From JAVBMJ01 sp031551275 (GTDB lineage: Bacteria > Bacteroidota > Bacteroidia > Bacteroidales > Rikenellaceae), in contig JAVBNX010000002.1 of NCBI GenBank assembly GCA_031551275.1, forward strand, positions 18,579-82,578: 64,000 nt of DNA, given 5' to 3'. Below are positions 23,714-33,043 of this stretch, piece after piece. The position numbers and the translations under genes were made by a program. How positions within the stretch are numbered: position 1 is the first letter of the stretch; each line of letters starts with the position of its first letter. The notes beneath the pieces were generated by a model. That model was not told where the DNA came from, did not search any database, and was given only the letters and a program-made list of their open reading frames with translations.

Positions 23714-26700
23714 TTCCTTGTTGTTTGATAAATTCGGCCGGCGAAGTCCCGGTCACGTCCTTGAAACACTTGCTGAAGTAGCCCGGATCGGCGAACCCGA
23801 CCGTGTAGGCGACCTCCGAGACCGACACCTTGCCCGTTTTGAGCAGCGATTTGGCCCTTCCGATCCGGTACTCCTTGATCAGCTCGACGGGCGACTTGCC
23901 GGTCAGCGACTTGAGCTTGTTGTACATCGTGGTCCGGCCCATGTTGACGTGGGAGGCCAGTTGATCGATGGTCAGCTCGGTGTTTGCGATGTTCTGCTCG
24001 ATCCACTCCATCGTCTTTTTGATGAACTCCTGGTCCCGGTCGGTAACCACCACCTCGCCGCCCGAGAGGTCGATTACCTTGACGGCCGGGTTGTCGGCCG
24101 AGGCCAGCCTTTCGGCGAGCCTGCGCCTCTGGTGCAGCAGGTTCTCGATGTTGGCCTGCAAGAGCTCGATGCTGAAGGGCTTGGTAATGTAGCTGTCGGC
24201 CCCGTACCGCATCGCCTCGATGCGCGCCGAGGGCGCCGTCTTGGCCGTGAGCATGATGATCGGTATGTGGCTGACGTTAAAATCGTTCCTTACCTTGTTG
24301 ATGAACTCGATCCCGTCCATGACCGGCATCATCAAATCCGTTATTACCAGATCGGGGGCCTCCTGGGAGACGCGTTCGAAGGCGTCGGCCCCGTTCTCGG
24401 CCTCGGAGATGTGGTACTTGTCGCCCAACTGGTTGTATATGAAGATCCTTACCTCGCGGTTATCCTCGACCACCATGATGTGGGGGGCGTCCGCGGGCGG
24501 GGCCACGTCTTCGCGGCGCATCGACTCGTAGGTCGAGAGTTCGGCCTGGGAGACCTCCCCGGCCGAGGTCTGCACGGGCTCGGTACCCTGGAAGTCGATC
24601 TGGTTCTTGTCGAAGTGGGCGTTGCCCATGGGCAGGGTCACGGTAAAGACCGACCCTTCGCCGGGCGTGCTCTCCACGTCGATCGTCCCGCCGTGCAGCA
24701 CAGTAATGTCGCGGCACAGGGCCAAACCGATCCCCGAGCCCTTCATCGTGTCGGAGACGGGTTCGCCGACCTGCACGAACCGTTCGAAGACCCTGGATAG
24801 CTTCTCCTTGGCTATGCCCGCGCCCGTATCGGCGACCGAGAGCGAAAACTCGGGCGTCCCCTCGCGGTGGGAGACGGTCAACGTGATGCGCCCCCCGTCG
24901 GGCGTGAACTTGAAGGCGTTGACGATCAAATTGTAGATCACGCTCTCGATGCGCCCCTTGTCCACCCAGACCATCAGTTGCTTGACCGAGGTGGAGAGCA
25001 GCAATTCGATTTTCCTTTCGGCGGCCATCTCCCTGAAATCGTCCAGCACGTCGGTGGCCAGGGCCACCATGTCGAGGTAGCTCACCTTGAGCTCCAGCTT
25101 GTCGTTGACCACCTTGCGGAAATCGAGCAACTGGTTGATCAGGGCCAACATCCGCCGGGTATTCTTCTCGGCCATGCTCAGGTTGATGCTCCCCTGCCCC
25201 GAGAGGGTCTCCTGGCGCTTGACCTCCTCGATACCGCCCAGGATCAGGGTCAGCGGGGTGCGCAATTCATGGGATATGTTGGTAAAGAACTGCAATTTAA
25301 GCTCGGTCATCTGCTGCTCGACCCGGACCTTGTTGCGCAGCACGAACATCGCGTAGAGGGTCCTCAACACCAGATAAAAGACCAGCCCCCCGAACAACAC
25401 GTAGACCAGGTACATCCACCCGGTGCGCCACCAGGGCGGGCTGACCACGAACCCCATGCTGATCGTCTCGCTCAACGCGGGGTTGTTGTCCGCGCTGCAA
25501 CTTACCTTGAAGGTGTATTTTCCCGGGGGCAGGTTGGAGTAGAGGGCGCTCCGGAGCTCCTTGACGATGTTCCACTCCGAATCGTAGCCCTCGAGCATGT
25601 AACGGTAGATGATCCTCGGCTGCAGGCGCGAGTTGAGCGACGCGTAATAGATCCTGAAATTGGAGAAGTCGTGGGGCAGGGTAATCGAGGTGGTCTGCAT
25701 GACGGTCTTTTGCAGGATGCCGTCGGGCGCGCCCACCGCCACCTCCGCGTTCCTCAGATCGAAGCCCGTAAAGGCGAGTTTGAAATCCTCGTGGGCGTAG
25801 GTCATCTGTTCGGGGTCGATGATGTAGAGGTTGTTCACGCTGCCGAAGAGCACGTCGCCTTTGGAGTCGGTCAGGGCGGTCGCCTCGCTGAAGTTGGTGG
25901 TTGGTATGCCGTCGTAGCGCGAGAAGTTGCTGAACTCCCCCGTCTCGGGATTGAACTTGGAGAGCCCGTTCTCGGTCGAGAACCATAAGAACCCGTCGTG
26001 GTCCTCGGTGGCCGCCATCACGATGTTGCTCGACAGCCCCTGTTCGGTCGAGTAGATATCGAACCTGGGGGTCTCCTGTTCGTCGAGGCCTTTGTAGAGG
26101 TTGACCCCGCCCCCGAAGGTCGAGAGCCAGATCCGCTCCTTGGAGTCGCGCAGGATGTGGATCACGTCGTTGTTTCCCAGCGAATGGCTGTCGCCCTGTA
26201 CCTTCTGGGCCAGTTTGAACTTGGTCTTGCGGGGCTCCTCGGCCGTGGGGTCGAACAGGATCAGCCCCTCGACCGTGGCCGCGAGCATCGTCCCCTGCTT
26301 GTCGCACAGCATGTAGCGCACCTTGTCGCCGTGGTTGAGGGGGTACTCGAAGAAGGTGTTGTAGGCGTTCAGGAACCTGGCCTTGCCCTGCTGCTCGACC
26401 ATCTTGTTGATCCCGCCCCCGTAGGTGGCGATCCAGACCGATCCCTGGGAGTCCCCCGTGATGGAGTAGACGTTGTCGTTGCTCAGCGAGAAGTTATCGC
26501 CGGGGATGTTGCGGTAGTGGTCGAATTCGCGTCCCCGGGGCGTCTGCCGAAGGCGGTACACCCCGTCGCCCTTGGTCCCCACCCAGATGTCGCCGTTGGG
26601 CGCGCACCAGATCGTGTAGGCCAGCCCGATGTAGGGCATGCCCCGGTCGGGGTACTTTTCGATCAGCCTCCACAGGGGGTCGTAGCAGAACAACCCGCCC

Positions 26701-28076
26701 CCCTTGGTGGCCATCCACACGTTGTTCTCCTGATCGAGGGCCAATGCCCGGAGCTCCGCGTCGGCTTTGTTGGTCAGCCTCGCGTCGGGGGTGAAGATCC
26801 TGGCCCGGGGCTGTATGATGGTGATGCGCTCCAGGCTCCGGTCGGAGGTCGACATCCAGAGCACGTTTTCCGAGTCGATCTCGAAGCAGGCCACCCCGTT
26901 GCTCATCCGGCAATCGGGCTTCTGGGGGTCGTTGTAGAAGGAGAAGAAACTGTCCGAGGTGCGGTCGTAATAGCCAAAGCCGTGGCGGTTCAGCTTCAGC
27001 CACACCAGGTCGCCCCGGTCCACCACCCTGGCGATCGTGTCGACGTAGTAGGATGCGGCGTTCATCTGCTGCTCGTAGTGCTTGTAGCTCTTCAGGGCCG
27101 GGATGTAGCGCGAAATGCCCGCGCCTTCCGTGGTAACCCAGATGATCCCCTTCGAGTCGGCCGTCAAATGGCGGATCCGTTCCCTGACGGGATACTCCGG
27201 CAGCAGACGCCCCGAGGGGCTGTCGTACGAAAAGATCCCGGATCGGGCCGTTCCGGCGTAGATGCGCCCGTCGGCCGGGTCGATCGTTACCGAGGTAATA
27301 TGATCGCGCACGGGCAGCGGGACCATCAAAGTCTCGAAGGTCTGCGTGCTGTGCAGCGCGAGCTTGTCGCCCACGGCCAGCACGACCCATTGGCCGTACT
27401 CGGCCAGGTCAACGACGGGTTGGTCGCGGTAGAGGGCGGTCACGTCGTACTTCCCCGACCGCGAGACGACCACGCTGGCCCCCGCGTCGGAGATTACCCA
27501 GAGCCTTTGCAGCGAATCCTGGTGCAGGGCTATGCCGCGCTCACCGGCCAGGGCCTCATCCCCCACGCGCGCTAGTTGGATCCCGCCTCCGGGCAGGGTC
27601 TCGGCGCGGACCAGCCCGTGCCCCGAAAAGACGATCCAGGTCCCCTGGTCCGGGGTGTTGAGGTAGGCCTCGCTCTTGATGTTGTTCTTGTCGCCCCGAA
27701 AATCGGTCAGCAGGGCGGCGATGTCCTCGAACTGCTCCGTGGTGCGGTTGAAGCGGTAAAGGCGGTTGTCGTATGTGGTCAGCCAGAGGTCGCCGTAGGC
27801 GTCCTCCGACACATCCAGGAAGCGGTTGTGGGACAAGGGCGAGTTGTCGCCCGGCAAGGTGCGGTAATTCTTGAAAGAGTAACCGTCGAAGCGGCTCAGC
27901 CCGTACCAGGTGCAGATCCAGACCATGCCCTGGCGGTCTACGCAGATATCGGAGATGTAGTTGTGCGGCAACCCCTCCGAGGAGCTGTAATGCTGGAATA
28001 CGCACTCCAGTTGCGCTCCGCGCGCACCCCCCGTCCACAGGGCCGGGAGCAACAACAAAACCAATAACCGCTTCAT
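23706..28076 (-). CDS. Hybrid two-component system sensor/regulator (HTCS)
   Basis: A ~1456-residue one-polypeptide signalling protein that senses an oligosaccharide in the periplasm and activates polysaccharide-degradation genes. Order: signal peptide (MKRLLVLLLLPALW), two beta-propellers of Reg_prop repeats (~25-760), Y_Y_Y domain (~770-835), one membrane helix (~845-870, YLVYVLFGGLVFYLVL), HisKA with phospho-His in FTNISHELRTPLTL (~930), HATPase (FKFTPDGGRI, GSGIGLALCR), receiver (VVEDN, ITDLMMPVMDG, LTAKTA) and a C-terminal AraC-type DNA-binding domain (~1355-1455). All catalytic motifs are intact. The likely ligand is a pectin oligosaccharide, from context. An ATG four codons upstream (28088) is an alternative start. 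Confidence 0.93.
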   Translation of the reverse strand: MKRLLVLLLLPALWTGGARGAQLECVFQHYSSSEGLPHNYISDICVDRQGMVWICTWYGLSRFDGYSFKNYRTLPGDNSPLSHNRFLDVSEDAYGDLWLTTYDNRLYRFNRTTEQFEDIAALLTDFRGDKNNIKSEAYLNTPDQGTWIVFSGHGLVRAETLPGGGIQLARVGDEALAGERGIALHQDSLQRLWVISDAGASVVVSRSGKYDVTALYRDQPVVDLAEYGQWVVLAVGDKLALHSTQTFETLMVPLPVRDHITSVTIDPADGRIYAGTARSGIFSYDSPSGRLLPEYPVRERIRHLTADSKGIIWVTTEGAGISRYIPALKSYKHYEQQMNAASYYVDTIARVVDRGDLVWLKLNRHGFGYYDRTSDSFFSFYNDPQKPDCRMSNGVACFEIDSENVLWMSTSDRSLERITIIQPRARIFTPDARLTNKADAELRALALDQENNVWMATKGGGLFCYDPLWRLIEKYPDRGMPYIGLAYTIWCAPNGDIWVGTKGDGVYRLRQTPRGREFDHYRNIPGDNFSLSNDNVYSITGDSQGSVWIATYGGGINKMVEQQGKARFLNAYNTFFEYPLNHGDKVRYMLCDKQGTMLAATVEGLILFDPTAEEPRKTKFKLAQKVQGDSHSLGNNDVIHILRDSKERIWLSTFGGGVNLYKGLDEQETPRFDIYSTEQGLSSNIVMAATEDHDGFLWFSTENGLSKFNPETGEFSNFSRYDGIPTTNFSEATALTDSKGDVLFGSVNNLYIIDPEQMTYAHEDFKLAFTGFDLRNAEVAVGAPDGILQKTVMQTTSITLPHDFSNFRIYYASLNSRLQPRIIYRYMLEGYDSEWNIVKELRSALYSNLPPGKYTFKVSCSADNNPALSETISMGFVVSPPWWRTGWMYLVYVLFGGLVFYLVLRTLYAMFVLRNKVRVEQQMTELKLQFFTNISHELRTPLTLILGGIEEVKRQETLSGQGSINLSMAEKNTRRMLALINQLLDFRKVVNDKLELKVSYLDMVALATDVLDDFREMAAERKIELLLSTSVKQLMVWVDKGRIESVIYNLIVNAFKFTPDGGRITLTVSHREGTPEFSLSVADTGAGIAKEKLSRVFERFVQVGEPVSDTMKGSGIGLALCRDITVLHGGTIDVESTPGEGSVFTVTLPMGNAHFDKNQIDFQGTEPVQTSAGEVSQAELSTYESMRREDVAPPADAPHIMVVEDNREVRIFIYNQLGDKYHISEAENGADAFERVSQEAPDLVITDLMMPVMDGIEFINKVRNDFNVSHIPIIMLTAKTAPSARIEAMRYGADSYITKPFSIELLQANIENLLHQRRRLAERLASADNPAVKVIDLSGGEVVVTDRDQEFIKKTMEWIEQNIANTELTIDQLASHVNMGRTTMYNKLKSLTGKSPVELIKEYRIGRAKSLLKTGKVSVSEVAYTVGFADPGYFSKCFKDVTGTSPAEFIKQQGNE

Positions 28077-28107
28077 ACCGGGGAACAAATTGCCTGTTAC
28101 AACAAGG

Positions 28108-28115
28108 CAAAGGTA
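28108..28115 (-). promoter_or_regulatory. Putative -7 box of the HTCS gene
   Basis: Minus strand TACCTTTG, an exact TAnnTTTG match about 31 bp before the chosen ATG. No good -33 box is seen, which is compatible with an activator-dependent or weak promoter. Confidence 0.5.
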
Positions 28116-28161
28116 GAAAATATTGTGTTATTCTTCCCTACACCCCTTGTAGTAATCTTAA

Positions 28162-29802
28162 TTACTTTTCTAAGAGCGCCTGCCCGTTGACGCAAATCTC
28201 CGCGTTGCGGCTTCCGGTCACTTCGGTCTGAACGCCGGGTTGCCCCCCGTTGAGCTTCTCGACGAGGATATTCTTCGCGTTGTGCAGCCGCAGGGCCGGG
28301 CCCCGGGTGTTGTCGACTTTCACATTGTTGATCTTCACGCCCGTCGCCTCGAAGATCTCGATGCCCAACTCGCTGGTAATCGAGCAGTCGGAGACGGTCA
28401 CGTTCTCCACGTTCATCTCAGGCAAACCGTTGAACAGCATGGCCCTGCGCGCGTTGCGGCACGACACGCCCGAGATGTGGATGTCCCTGAACTGGGGCGT
28501 TCCCTCGTCCACGGGCATCATTTCGGCGTCGGGAGCGCTCCCGTCGCCCGACTTCTCGAGCTCCTCGACCGCCGATATGCCGCCGTAGAACAAATCGAAC
28601 AGCAGCGCCTCGGTGGGAATGTCCTGCATCACGATATCCTCGATCCAGATCCCCTCGACCACGCCTCCGCGGCCCCGGCAGCTCTTGAACCTGAGCCCCA
28701 CGTCCGTCCCCAGGAAGGCGCAACGGCTCACCTTGATGTTTTTCACGCCGCCCGACATCTCACTGCCCACCACAAAGCCGCCGTGGCCGTGGTAGACGAT
28801 GCAGTCGTCGACGATGACTTGCGAGGTGGGGATCCCCCGCTCGCGTCCCTCCCTGTCGCGCCCCGACTTGATGCAGATCGCGTCGTCGCCCACATCCAGC
28901 ACGCAGCCCGTCATTACCACGCCGGTGCACGACTCCAAATCGATGCCGTCGCCGTTCTGGGCGTACCACGGGTTGCGTATGGTAATATCCTTGACGATCA
29001 CATTTTTGCACATGGCCGGGTGGATGTTCCAGTTGGGCGAGTTCTGGAAGGCGACCCCTTCCAGCAGCACGTTCTCGCACTCCACCAAACTGACCATTAC
29101 CGGGCGCAGGTAATCCTTGATCGGATCCCAGGCGGGGAGGTCCTGCGCGTCGGGCAAACAGCACGCCTCCATCTCATTGCCCCGGAGCGACCCTTCGGAA
29201 GGGTACCAGACGTTCTCCTGCGCGTTGAGCACGCCGCCCGACGCGACCAGGTTCTTCCACGCCGAGGCGGTCATCTTGCCCTTCTTGACGGGCCTCCAGG
29301 CATCCCCGGAGCCGTCCACCACCCCGTAACCCGTGATGGCAATATTCTTTGCGCCCTTGGCCGAGATGGGCGACTGGCAACGGGGCATGGTCTTGCCCTC
29401 GTAATAGCCCTCTATGATGGGATACTGCGTAAAATCGGGTGTGAAACTCAACAGCGCACCCCGCTCCAGGTGGAGCTCGCATCCGCTTTTGAGCACGATG
29501 GGACCCGTAAGCCACACCCCTTCGGGGACGACCAGCCTCCCCCCGCCCATCTCCTCGAGCGCGGCGAAGGCTTGCGTAAAGGCCTGCGTATTGAGGGTCA
29601 TCGCGTCGCCCGCCCCCCCGAAATCGACGATCGAAACGCTGTTCGGCGCTATGGCGGGACGCTCGACCCGTTGCATTTCAAAGGGGAGGTCCTTGTAGAG
29701 GTGTGCGAATTCATACCCCGCCCCGCCAGCGCAACCGGCCAGCAGGGCCGCCAGGGGCAGGCCGCAGCAAAAATATCGGAAATTGGGAAAAGCTCTTTTC
29801 AT
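28162..29802 (-). CDS. Glycoside hydrolase family 28 (polygalacturonase-like) lipoprotein
   Basis: Hydrolyses galacturonosyl linkages in pectin. A 546-residue parallel beta-helix with a lipoprotein signal (Cys24 in LAALLAGCAGGAG), so it is membrane anchored. The GH28 catalytic set is complete: NGDGIDLESC (first Asp), VGDDAICIKSG (Asp pair), YHGHGGFVVGSEMSGG (His) and GLRFKSCRG (Arg-x-Lys). I trimmed 13 codons from the longest frame because MKRAFPNFRY starts the signal and the promoter box lies just before it. It precedes the HTCS gene and the GH105 gene on the same strand. Confidence 0.92.
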   Translation of the reverse strand: MKRAFPNFRYFCCGLPLAALLAGCAGGAGYEFAHLYKDLPFEMQRVERPAIAPNSVSIVDFGGAGDAMTLNTQAFTQAFAALEEMGGGRLVVPEGVWLTGPIVLKSGCELHLERGALLSFTPDFTQYPIIEGYYEGKTMPRCQSPISAKGAKNIAITGYGVVDGSGDAWRPVKKGKMTASAWKNLVASGGVLNAQENVWYPSEGSLRGNEMEACCLPDAQDLPAWDPIKDYLRPVMVSLVECENVLLEGVAFQNSPNWNIHPAMCKNVIVKDITIRNPWYAQNGDGIDLESCTGVVMTGCVLDVGDDAICIKSGRDREGRERGIPTSQVIVDDCIVYHGHGGFVVGSEMSGGVKNIKVSRCAFLGTDVGLRFKSCRGRGGVVEGIWIEDIVMQDIPTEALLFDLFYGGISAVEELEKSGDGSAPDAEMMPVDEGTPQFRDIHISGVSCRNARRAMLFNGLPEMNVENVTVSDCSITSELGIEIFEATGVKINNVKVDNTRGPALRLHNAKNILVEKLNGGQPGVQTEVTGSRNAEICVNGQALLEK

Positions 29803-29822
29803 CGGGCAGTTTGGTTTGGAAG

Positions 29823-29853
29823 CAAAAGTAGCCCGGCACACATTCCGCCCAAA
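29823..29853 (-). promoter_or_regulatory. Promoter of the GH28 gene
   Basis: Minus strand: TTTG (29850-29853), exactly 19 nt, TACTTTTG (29823-29830); a perfect consensus promoter 20 bp before the GH28 ATG at 29802. It also shows that a longer start would begin upstream of the transcript. Confidence 0.78.
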
Positions 29854-29940
29854 GGAATAATTATCCCATTACAGGGAAAAATTGTCAAAAACAAAGAAGC
29901 GGGACACGCGGCCCCGCTTCCCGATGGGTTGCGCGCGCTT

Positions 29941-30834
29941 TTAACGCACCAGCACGTCGGCCGTCCCGATCCGGTAGCCGTCCATATACAGGGCGACCTT
30001 GTAGGTCCCCGCCGTGATGCCCTCGCCGTTGTAGTAGATGCTCACGCTCAGGTCCTGGTTCTGGTAATCGATGCCGCGCATGGCCGAGTAAGCCAGTTTG
30101 TCGCCCTCGAAGTCGAAGACCGAGCCCGAGGAGTTGGCCATGATGTAGCCGTCGGGGGCCGTCAGCCTCATGTAGATGTTCCGTTCGCCCGGATTGGCCA
30201 GCTCATTGGCGGTCAACACGAAGTCGACCCTCACCCGGGAGGCCCTGGAAGCCCTGGACACCTCCTTGTCCGACCCGCTCAGGGTGACCAGCGAGATATC
30301 CCGCACCCGGATCACCGACCCGCGCCTCACTTTGGTGTTCAACTCGGAGGCCTGCTCCTCGGCCAGCTCCGCCCTCTGCCGCTGGGTGGTTACCTGACGG
30401 CGGAAATCGAGGTTTTCGTCTACCAATTTGCGGTTCAGCGTGTTCAGCGAGTCGATCTGGTGGACGAACCCGCGCATGATGGTCCTCATCGTGCCCAACT
30501 CCTTCTCGTAGCCGCGTATCTTCGCAGCCGAGAACGACCTCTCTTTTTGCAATTTTTGCAGGATCGAGTCGGCCTTCTCCCTCTCCACCGCCAACTGCAC
30601 GTTAATGGTATCGTTCTCGGTCTTCAGCCCGTCCATCTGCATGATCACCGCCGACAACTGGTTGGTCAGCGTGTCCCTCTCGACGGAGAAGTCCGCCTTG
30701 AGCGTCTGCACCTGCCGGAAATACATAAACGACAGCGCGCCCAGCACGACCGCCAGGATCACGATGACGATCTGGTACCCCTTGATCGATTTGTCTTTCG
30801 ATGGTCCTTCCTGATAATCTTCCATAACACTCAT
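29941..30834 (-). CDS. Unknown membrane-anchored coiled-coil protein
   Basis: A 297-residue protein I cannot assign. Residues ~20-40 form a single membrane helix (YQIVIVILAVVLGALSFMYF), ~42-165 a long coiled coil rich in Leu, Glu, Lys and Gln, and ~172-297 a beta-rich C-terminal domain (RVRVDFVLTANELANPGERNIYMRL, then YKVALYMDGYRIGTADVL). The topology suggests a cytoplasmic tail and a periplasmic rod carrying the beta domain. It follows the Tudor-like protein gene by 11 bp and probably belongs to the same operon. Similar three-part proteins are, as I recall, common in Bacteroidetes without a known role. Confidence 0.75.
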   Translation of the reverse strand: MSVMEDYQEGPSKDKSIKGYQIVIVILAVVLGALSFMYFRQVQTLKADFSVERDTLTNQLSAVIMQMDGLKTENDTINVQLAVEREKADSILQKLQKERSFSAAKIRGYEKELGTMRTIMRGFVHQIDSLNTLNRKLVDENLDFRRQVTTQRQRAELAEEQASELNTKVRRGSVIRVRDISLVTLSGSDKEVSRASRASRVRVDFVLTANELANPGERNIYMRLTAPDGYIMANSSGSVFDFEGDKLAYSAMRGIDYQNQDLSVSIYYNGEGITAGTYKVALYMDGYRIGTADVLVR

Positions 30835-30845
30835 TTATCTCCGTT

Positions 30846-32105
30846 TCACAATTTTTCCCAAAGTTTCTTCCTTACCCAGCCTCCGGAAAAGTACCCGATC
30901 ACGATCCCGGCAAATGATCCCCAGGTTCCGAAGATCCATCCCCCGAGCGATCCGAGCACCACTACGAGCACCAGCTTGAATATCCACGTCGGCACCCCGT
31001 TCACGCCGTTATCGGCCTTCTCCGCCTGCTCCAAATCCCCCTCCTGGGCCCCATCCTTGCGCGTGGTAAACATCAGGTCCTCGAAGCCCAGCGTTTCGGT
31101 TTTCCCGGTCTCGGTAAACTTTACCTCCACCTGGGGGCCGTTTACCTTAACGATCTCGCACTCGCCTTTCCCCTTCGCGCCGCCGTGCGGATTGGCCACC
31201 AGGTTGTACATCCGGGCGATCTTCTCGAAGGGATAGATCCGCGTATAATCGCTCTTCAGCCCGTCGTAGAACTTCACGCACGCCTCCCCGTTGGGATTCA
31301 CGTACAATATTTCGGCCAGATAATACTCCGGATGCCCCGCGTACTTGGCAAAGACCTTATCCCCGGGGGCGTAAATGGGCTGCTCGAAGACCTCGAGCGA
31401 GCGCATCGGCGATTTGAAAGCCGCGATCTCCCTCGGCGGTGCGCCGAACTCCTCGTCATGGGGCGCGTCGGCCAACTCCGGAAACGCCTCGAGGGCCTGC
31501 GCGCGCAGGTCCGGATCGAGGATCATCGCCACGCAATACTCCGCTTTGGCTTCGTTGTCGTGCCCGCCGGCCTTGTACATGCCGCCGCGCATGGCGTGCA
31601 GCGAGGCGAGCGTTTTGACATACTCCTCCCGCTTCTCGTTACAGAACGGGTAGACGGCCACAGCGATCTGGTAATCACTTACCTTCCAGTCGATGTTTTC
31701 GACGTCGGCCTCCCCCCGGCGGAGCACGCTGGCCCGCGCCAACTGCTTCCTGTGCTCGGGAAGCAGATCCCGCTCATATTCCACATACCCCCGGACCTTC
31801 TCCCGGACCTCTTCGCTGACATATTTTATGAGCTCGTCGGCCGCGACGTTCCAGTTGCGGCTGGTGAGCATCCAGTACATATCCTTGAGTTTTGTGAAGG
31901 CCGACTCCCATTCGCCGCCATTGACCGCCGCGACGCACTCCTCCCTCAATTCGGTCGCCTCGTTCAGGGGCATCCACATTTTCTGATGCGTCGCCTCGGC
32001 ATTGGCCTGCGCCACCATCCAGGAGTAATCGACATCCATCTGATGCGATTTCGCTTCGCTCTGGTAGTCGAATTGTTTTCCGTCGCTTGTCTGATAAGTC
32101 GCCAT
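30846..32105 (-). CDS. Unknown protein with Tudor/SH3-like domains and C-terminal membrane hairpin
   Basis: A 419-residue protein of unknown function. Residues ~1-210 look helical and TPR-like. Residues ~246-295 (YAPGDKVFAKY, YYLAEILYVN, ACVKFYDG) have the barrel pattern of Tudor/agenet domains, and ~308-346 looks like a second small barrel. The end (~370-412) has two glycine-rich membrane segments (VLGSLGGWIFGTWGSF, GIVIGYFSGGW) followed by RKKLW. A cytoplasmic protein held to the membrane by its C-terminus is the best reading. A -7-like TACCTTTA is seen upstream near 32128. Confidence 0.72.
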   Translation of the reverse strand: MATYQTSDGKQFDYQSEAKSHQMDVDYSWMVAQANAEATHQKMWMPLNEATELREECVAAVNGGEWESAFTKLKDMYWMLTSRNWNVAADELIKYVSEEVREKVRGYVEYERDLLPEHRKQLARASVLRRGEADVENIDWKVSDYQIAVAVYPFCNEKREEYVKTLASLHAMRGGMYKAGGHDNEAKAEYCVAMILDPDLRAQALEAFPELADAPHDEEFGAPPREIAAFKSPMRSLEVFEQPIYAPGDKVFAKYAGHPEYYLAEILYVNPNGEACVKFYDGLKSDYTRIYPFEKIARMYNLVANPHGGAKGKGECEIVKVNGPQVEVKFTETGKTETLGFEDLMFTTRKDGAQEGDLEQAEKADNGVNGVPTWIFKLVLVVVLGSLGGWIFGTWGSFAGIVIGYFSGGWVRKKLWEKL

Positions 32106-32140
32106 AAATTATGAGGGCTTTGAGCGTAAAGGTAACGAAT

Positions 32141-32968
32141 TTAATTGATTTTACTCTCCAGCGGGAACCTCAGCCCCGAAAATTTGGTCAGCCGGACCTT
32201 CACGCTGCCCACCCGGATCGGCGTTTCGATCAGCAGGGGGATCTTGTTCCTGTCGTCCGTGACCCACAAAAACAACTCGGTCCCGTCCTCGAACGACTCG
32301 CCGGTGCTGGTGACCAGGTTTAATGAAAATTTAAGGGTTTTAAAAGTTCCCACCCCTTTGATCTCCTTGTTCTCCCTGCCGAGGTACTTGTAGCTGATGA
32401 CCCGGATGGTGTCGTGCAGCACCAGCTTCATGGTCTGGGACTTGCCCGCGGCCAGGGTCGAGATATCGGTCGCCCGCAGGTTGTAGAACAACGACACCCC
32501 GTCCATGGCCCCCTTGGTAAGTTTCATCGCCTTCTGCTTGTTCTCGGGATCGCGCTTGTGGTTGCGCCAGAAGTTGGTCGTCTTCATCGCGGCCCAATCG
32601 TATATGTAGGTGCTCGAAAAGCGGTAATTCCCCTCCCGGATATCGGAAGTGGCCTTCAACGGCTTGAGTGTCATGGTGTCCATCCAGACCTGGTAGGTAT
32701 CGTTGATGTCGAAGAAACCCTTGAAGAACCTGGCCACCTTGCCGTTGGCGTGGATGTGGTAGACGGGCTGGGACATGTACTTGTCCTTCTTGATGTTCAT
32801 GGTTACCGCCGCCACGTCGATGTTGGGGACCAGCGCGGCGCGGTAGGTAATCGCGAAGGTCAGCTGCTCGTCGTTGCCGAAAGCGGGTTCAAAGGCCCTG
32901 GCGGGCGAAACGGCGGCCAGCGCCAAGGTCACGAGGAGCGCGATCGCCCCGAAGGGATTCTTTTTCAT
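32141..32968 (-). CDS. DUF3108 family exported protein
   Basis: A 275-residue protein with an N-terminal signal peptide (FGAIALLVTLALAAVSPARA) and a single beta-rich DUF3108 domain (EQLTFAITYRAALVPNIDVA ... KPLKATSDIREGNYRFSSTY ... RIPLLIETPI-type end). The family is periplasmic or outer-membrane associated and of unknown function. I prefer the second methionine (MKKNPFG) as start, which places the N-terminal lysines next to the signal core; MLKG at 32980 is the alternative. A -7 box is at 32995-33002. Confidence 0.8.
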   Translation of the reverse strand: MKKNPFGAIALLVTLALAAVSPARAFEPAFGNDEQLTFAITYRAALVPNIDVAAVTMNIKKDKYMSQPVYHIHANGKVARFFKGFFDINDTYQVWMDTMTLKPLKATSDIREGNYRFSSTYIYDWAAMKTTNFWRNHKRDPENKQKAMKLTKGAMDGVSLFYNLRATDISTLAAGKSQTMKLVLHDTIRVISYKYLGRENKEIKGVGTFKTLKFSLNLVTSTGESFEDGTELFLWVTDDRNKIPLLIETPIRVGSVKVRLTKFSGLRFPLESKIN

Positions 32969-32994
32969 ACCCTTTAGCATTAAGTAAGGTGGCG

Positions 32995-33002
32995 CAAAGT
33001 TA
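32995..33002 (-). promoter_or_regulatory. Putative -7 box of the DUF3108 gene
   Basis: Minus strand TAACTTTG, exact TAnnTTTG match, 27 bp before the chosen start. A consensus -33 box at the ideal distance is absent. Confidence 0.5.
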
Positions 33003-33043
33003 CACCTTTTGTTACAAGATAGATGCTTCCGCCGCCCAAAATG

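Noticed and set aside
25998..27575. A 525-codon open frame on the plus strand
   Set aside because: Antisense to the propeller region of the hybrid regulator; composition is Gly/Val/Asp/His-rich with no fold signature.
28240..31236. A 998-codon open frame on the plus strand
   Set aside because: It lies antisense to GH28 and the next gene, has no family motif, and reflects high GC content of the opposite strand's third positions.
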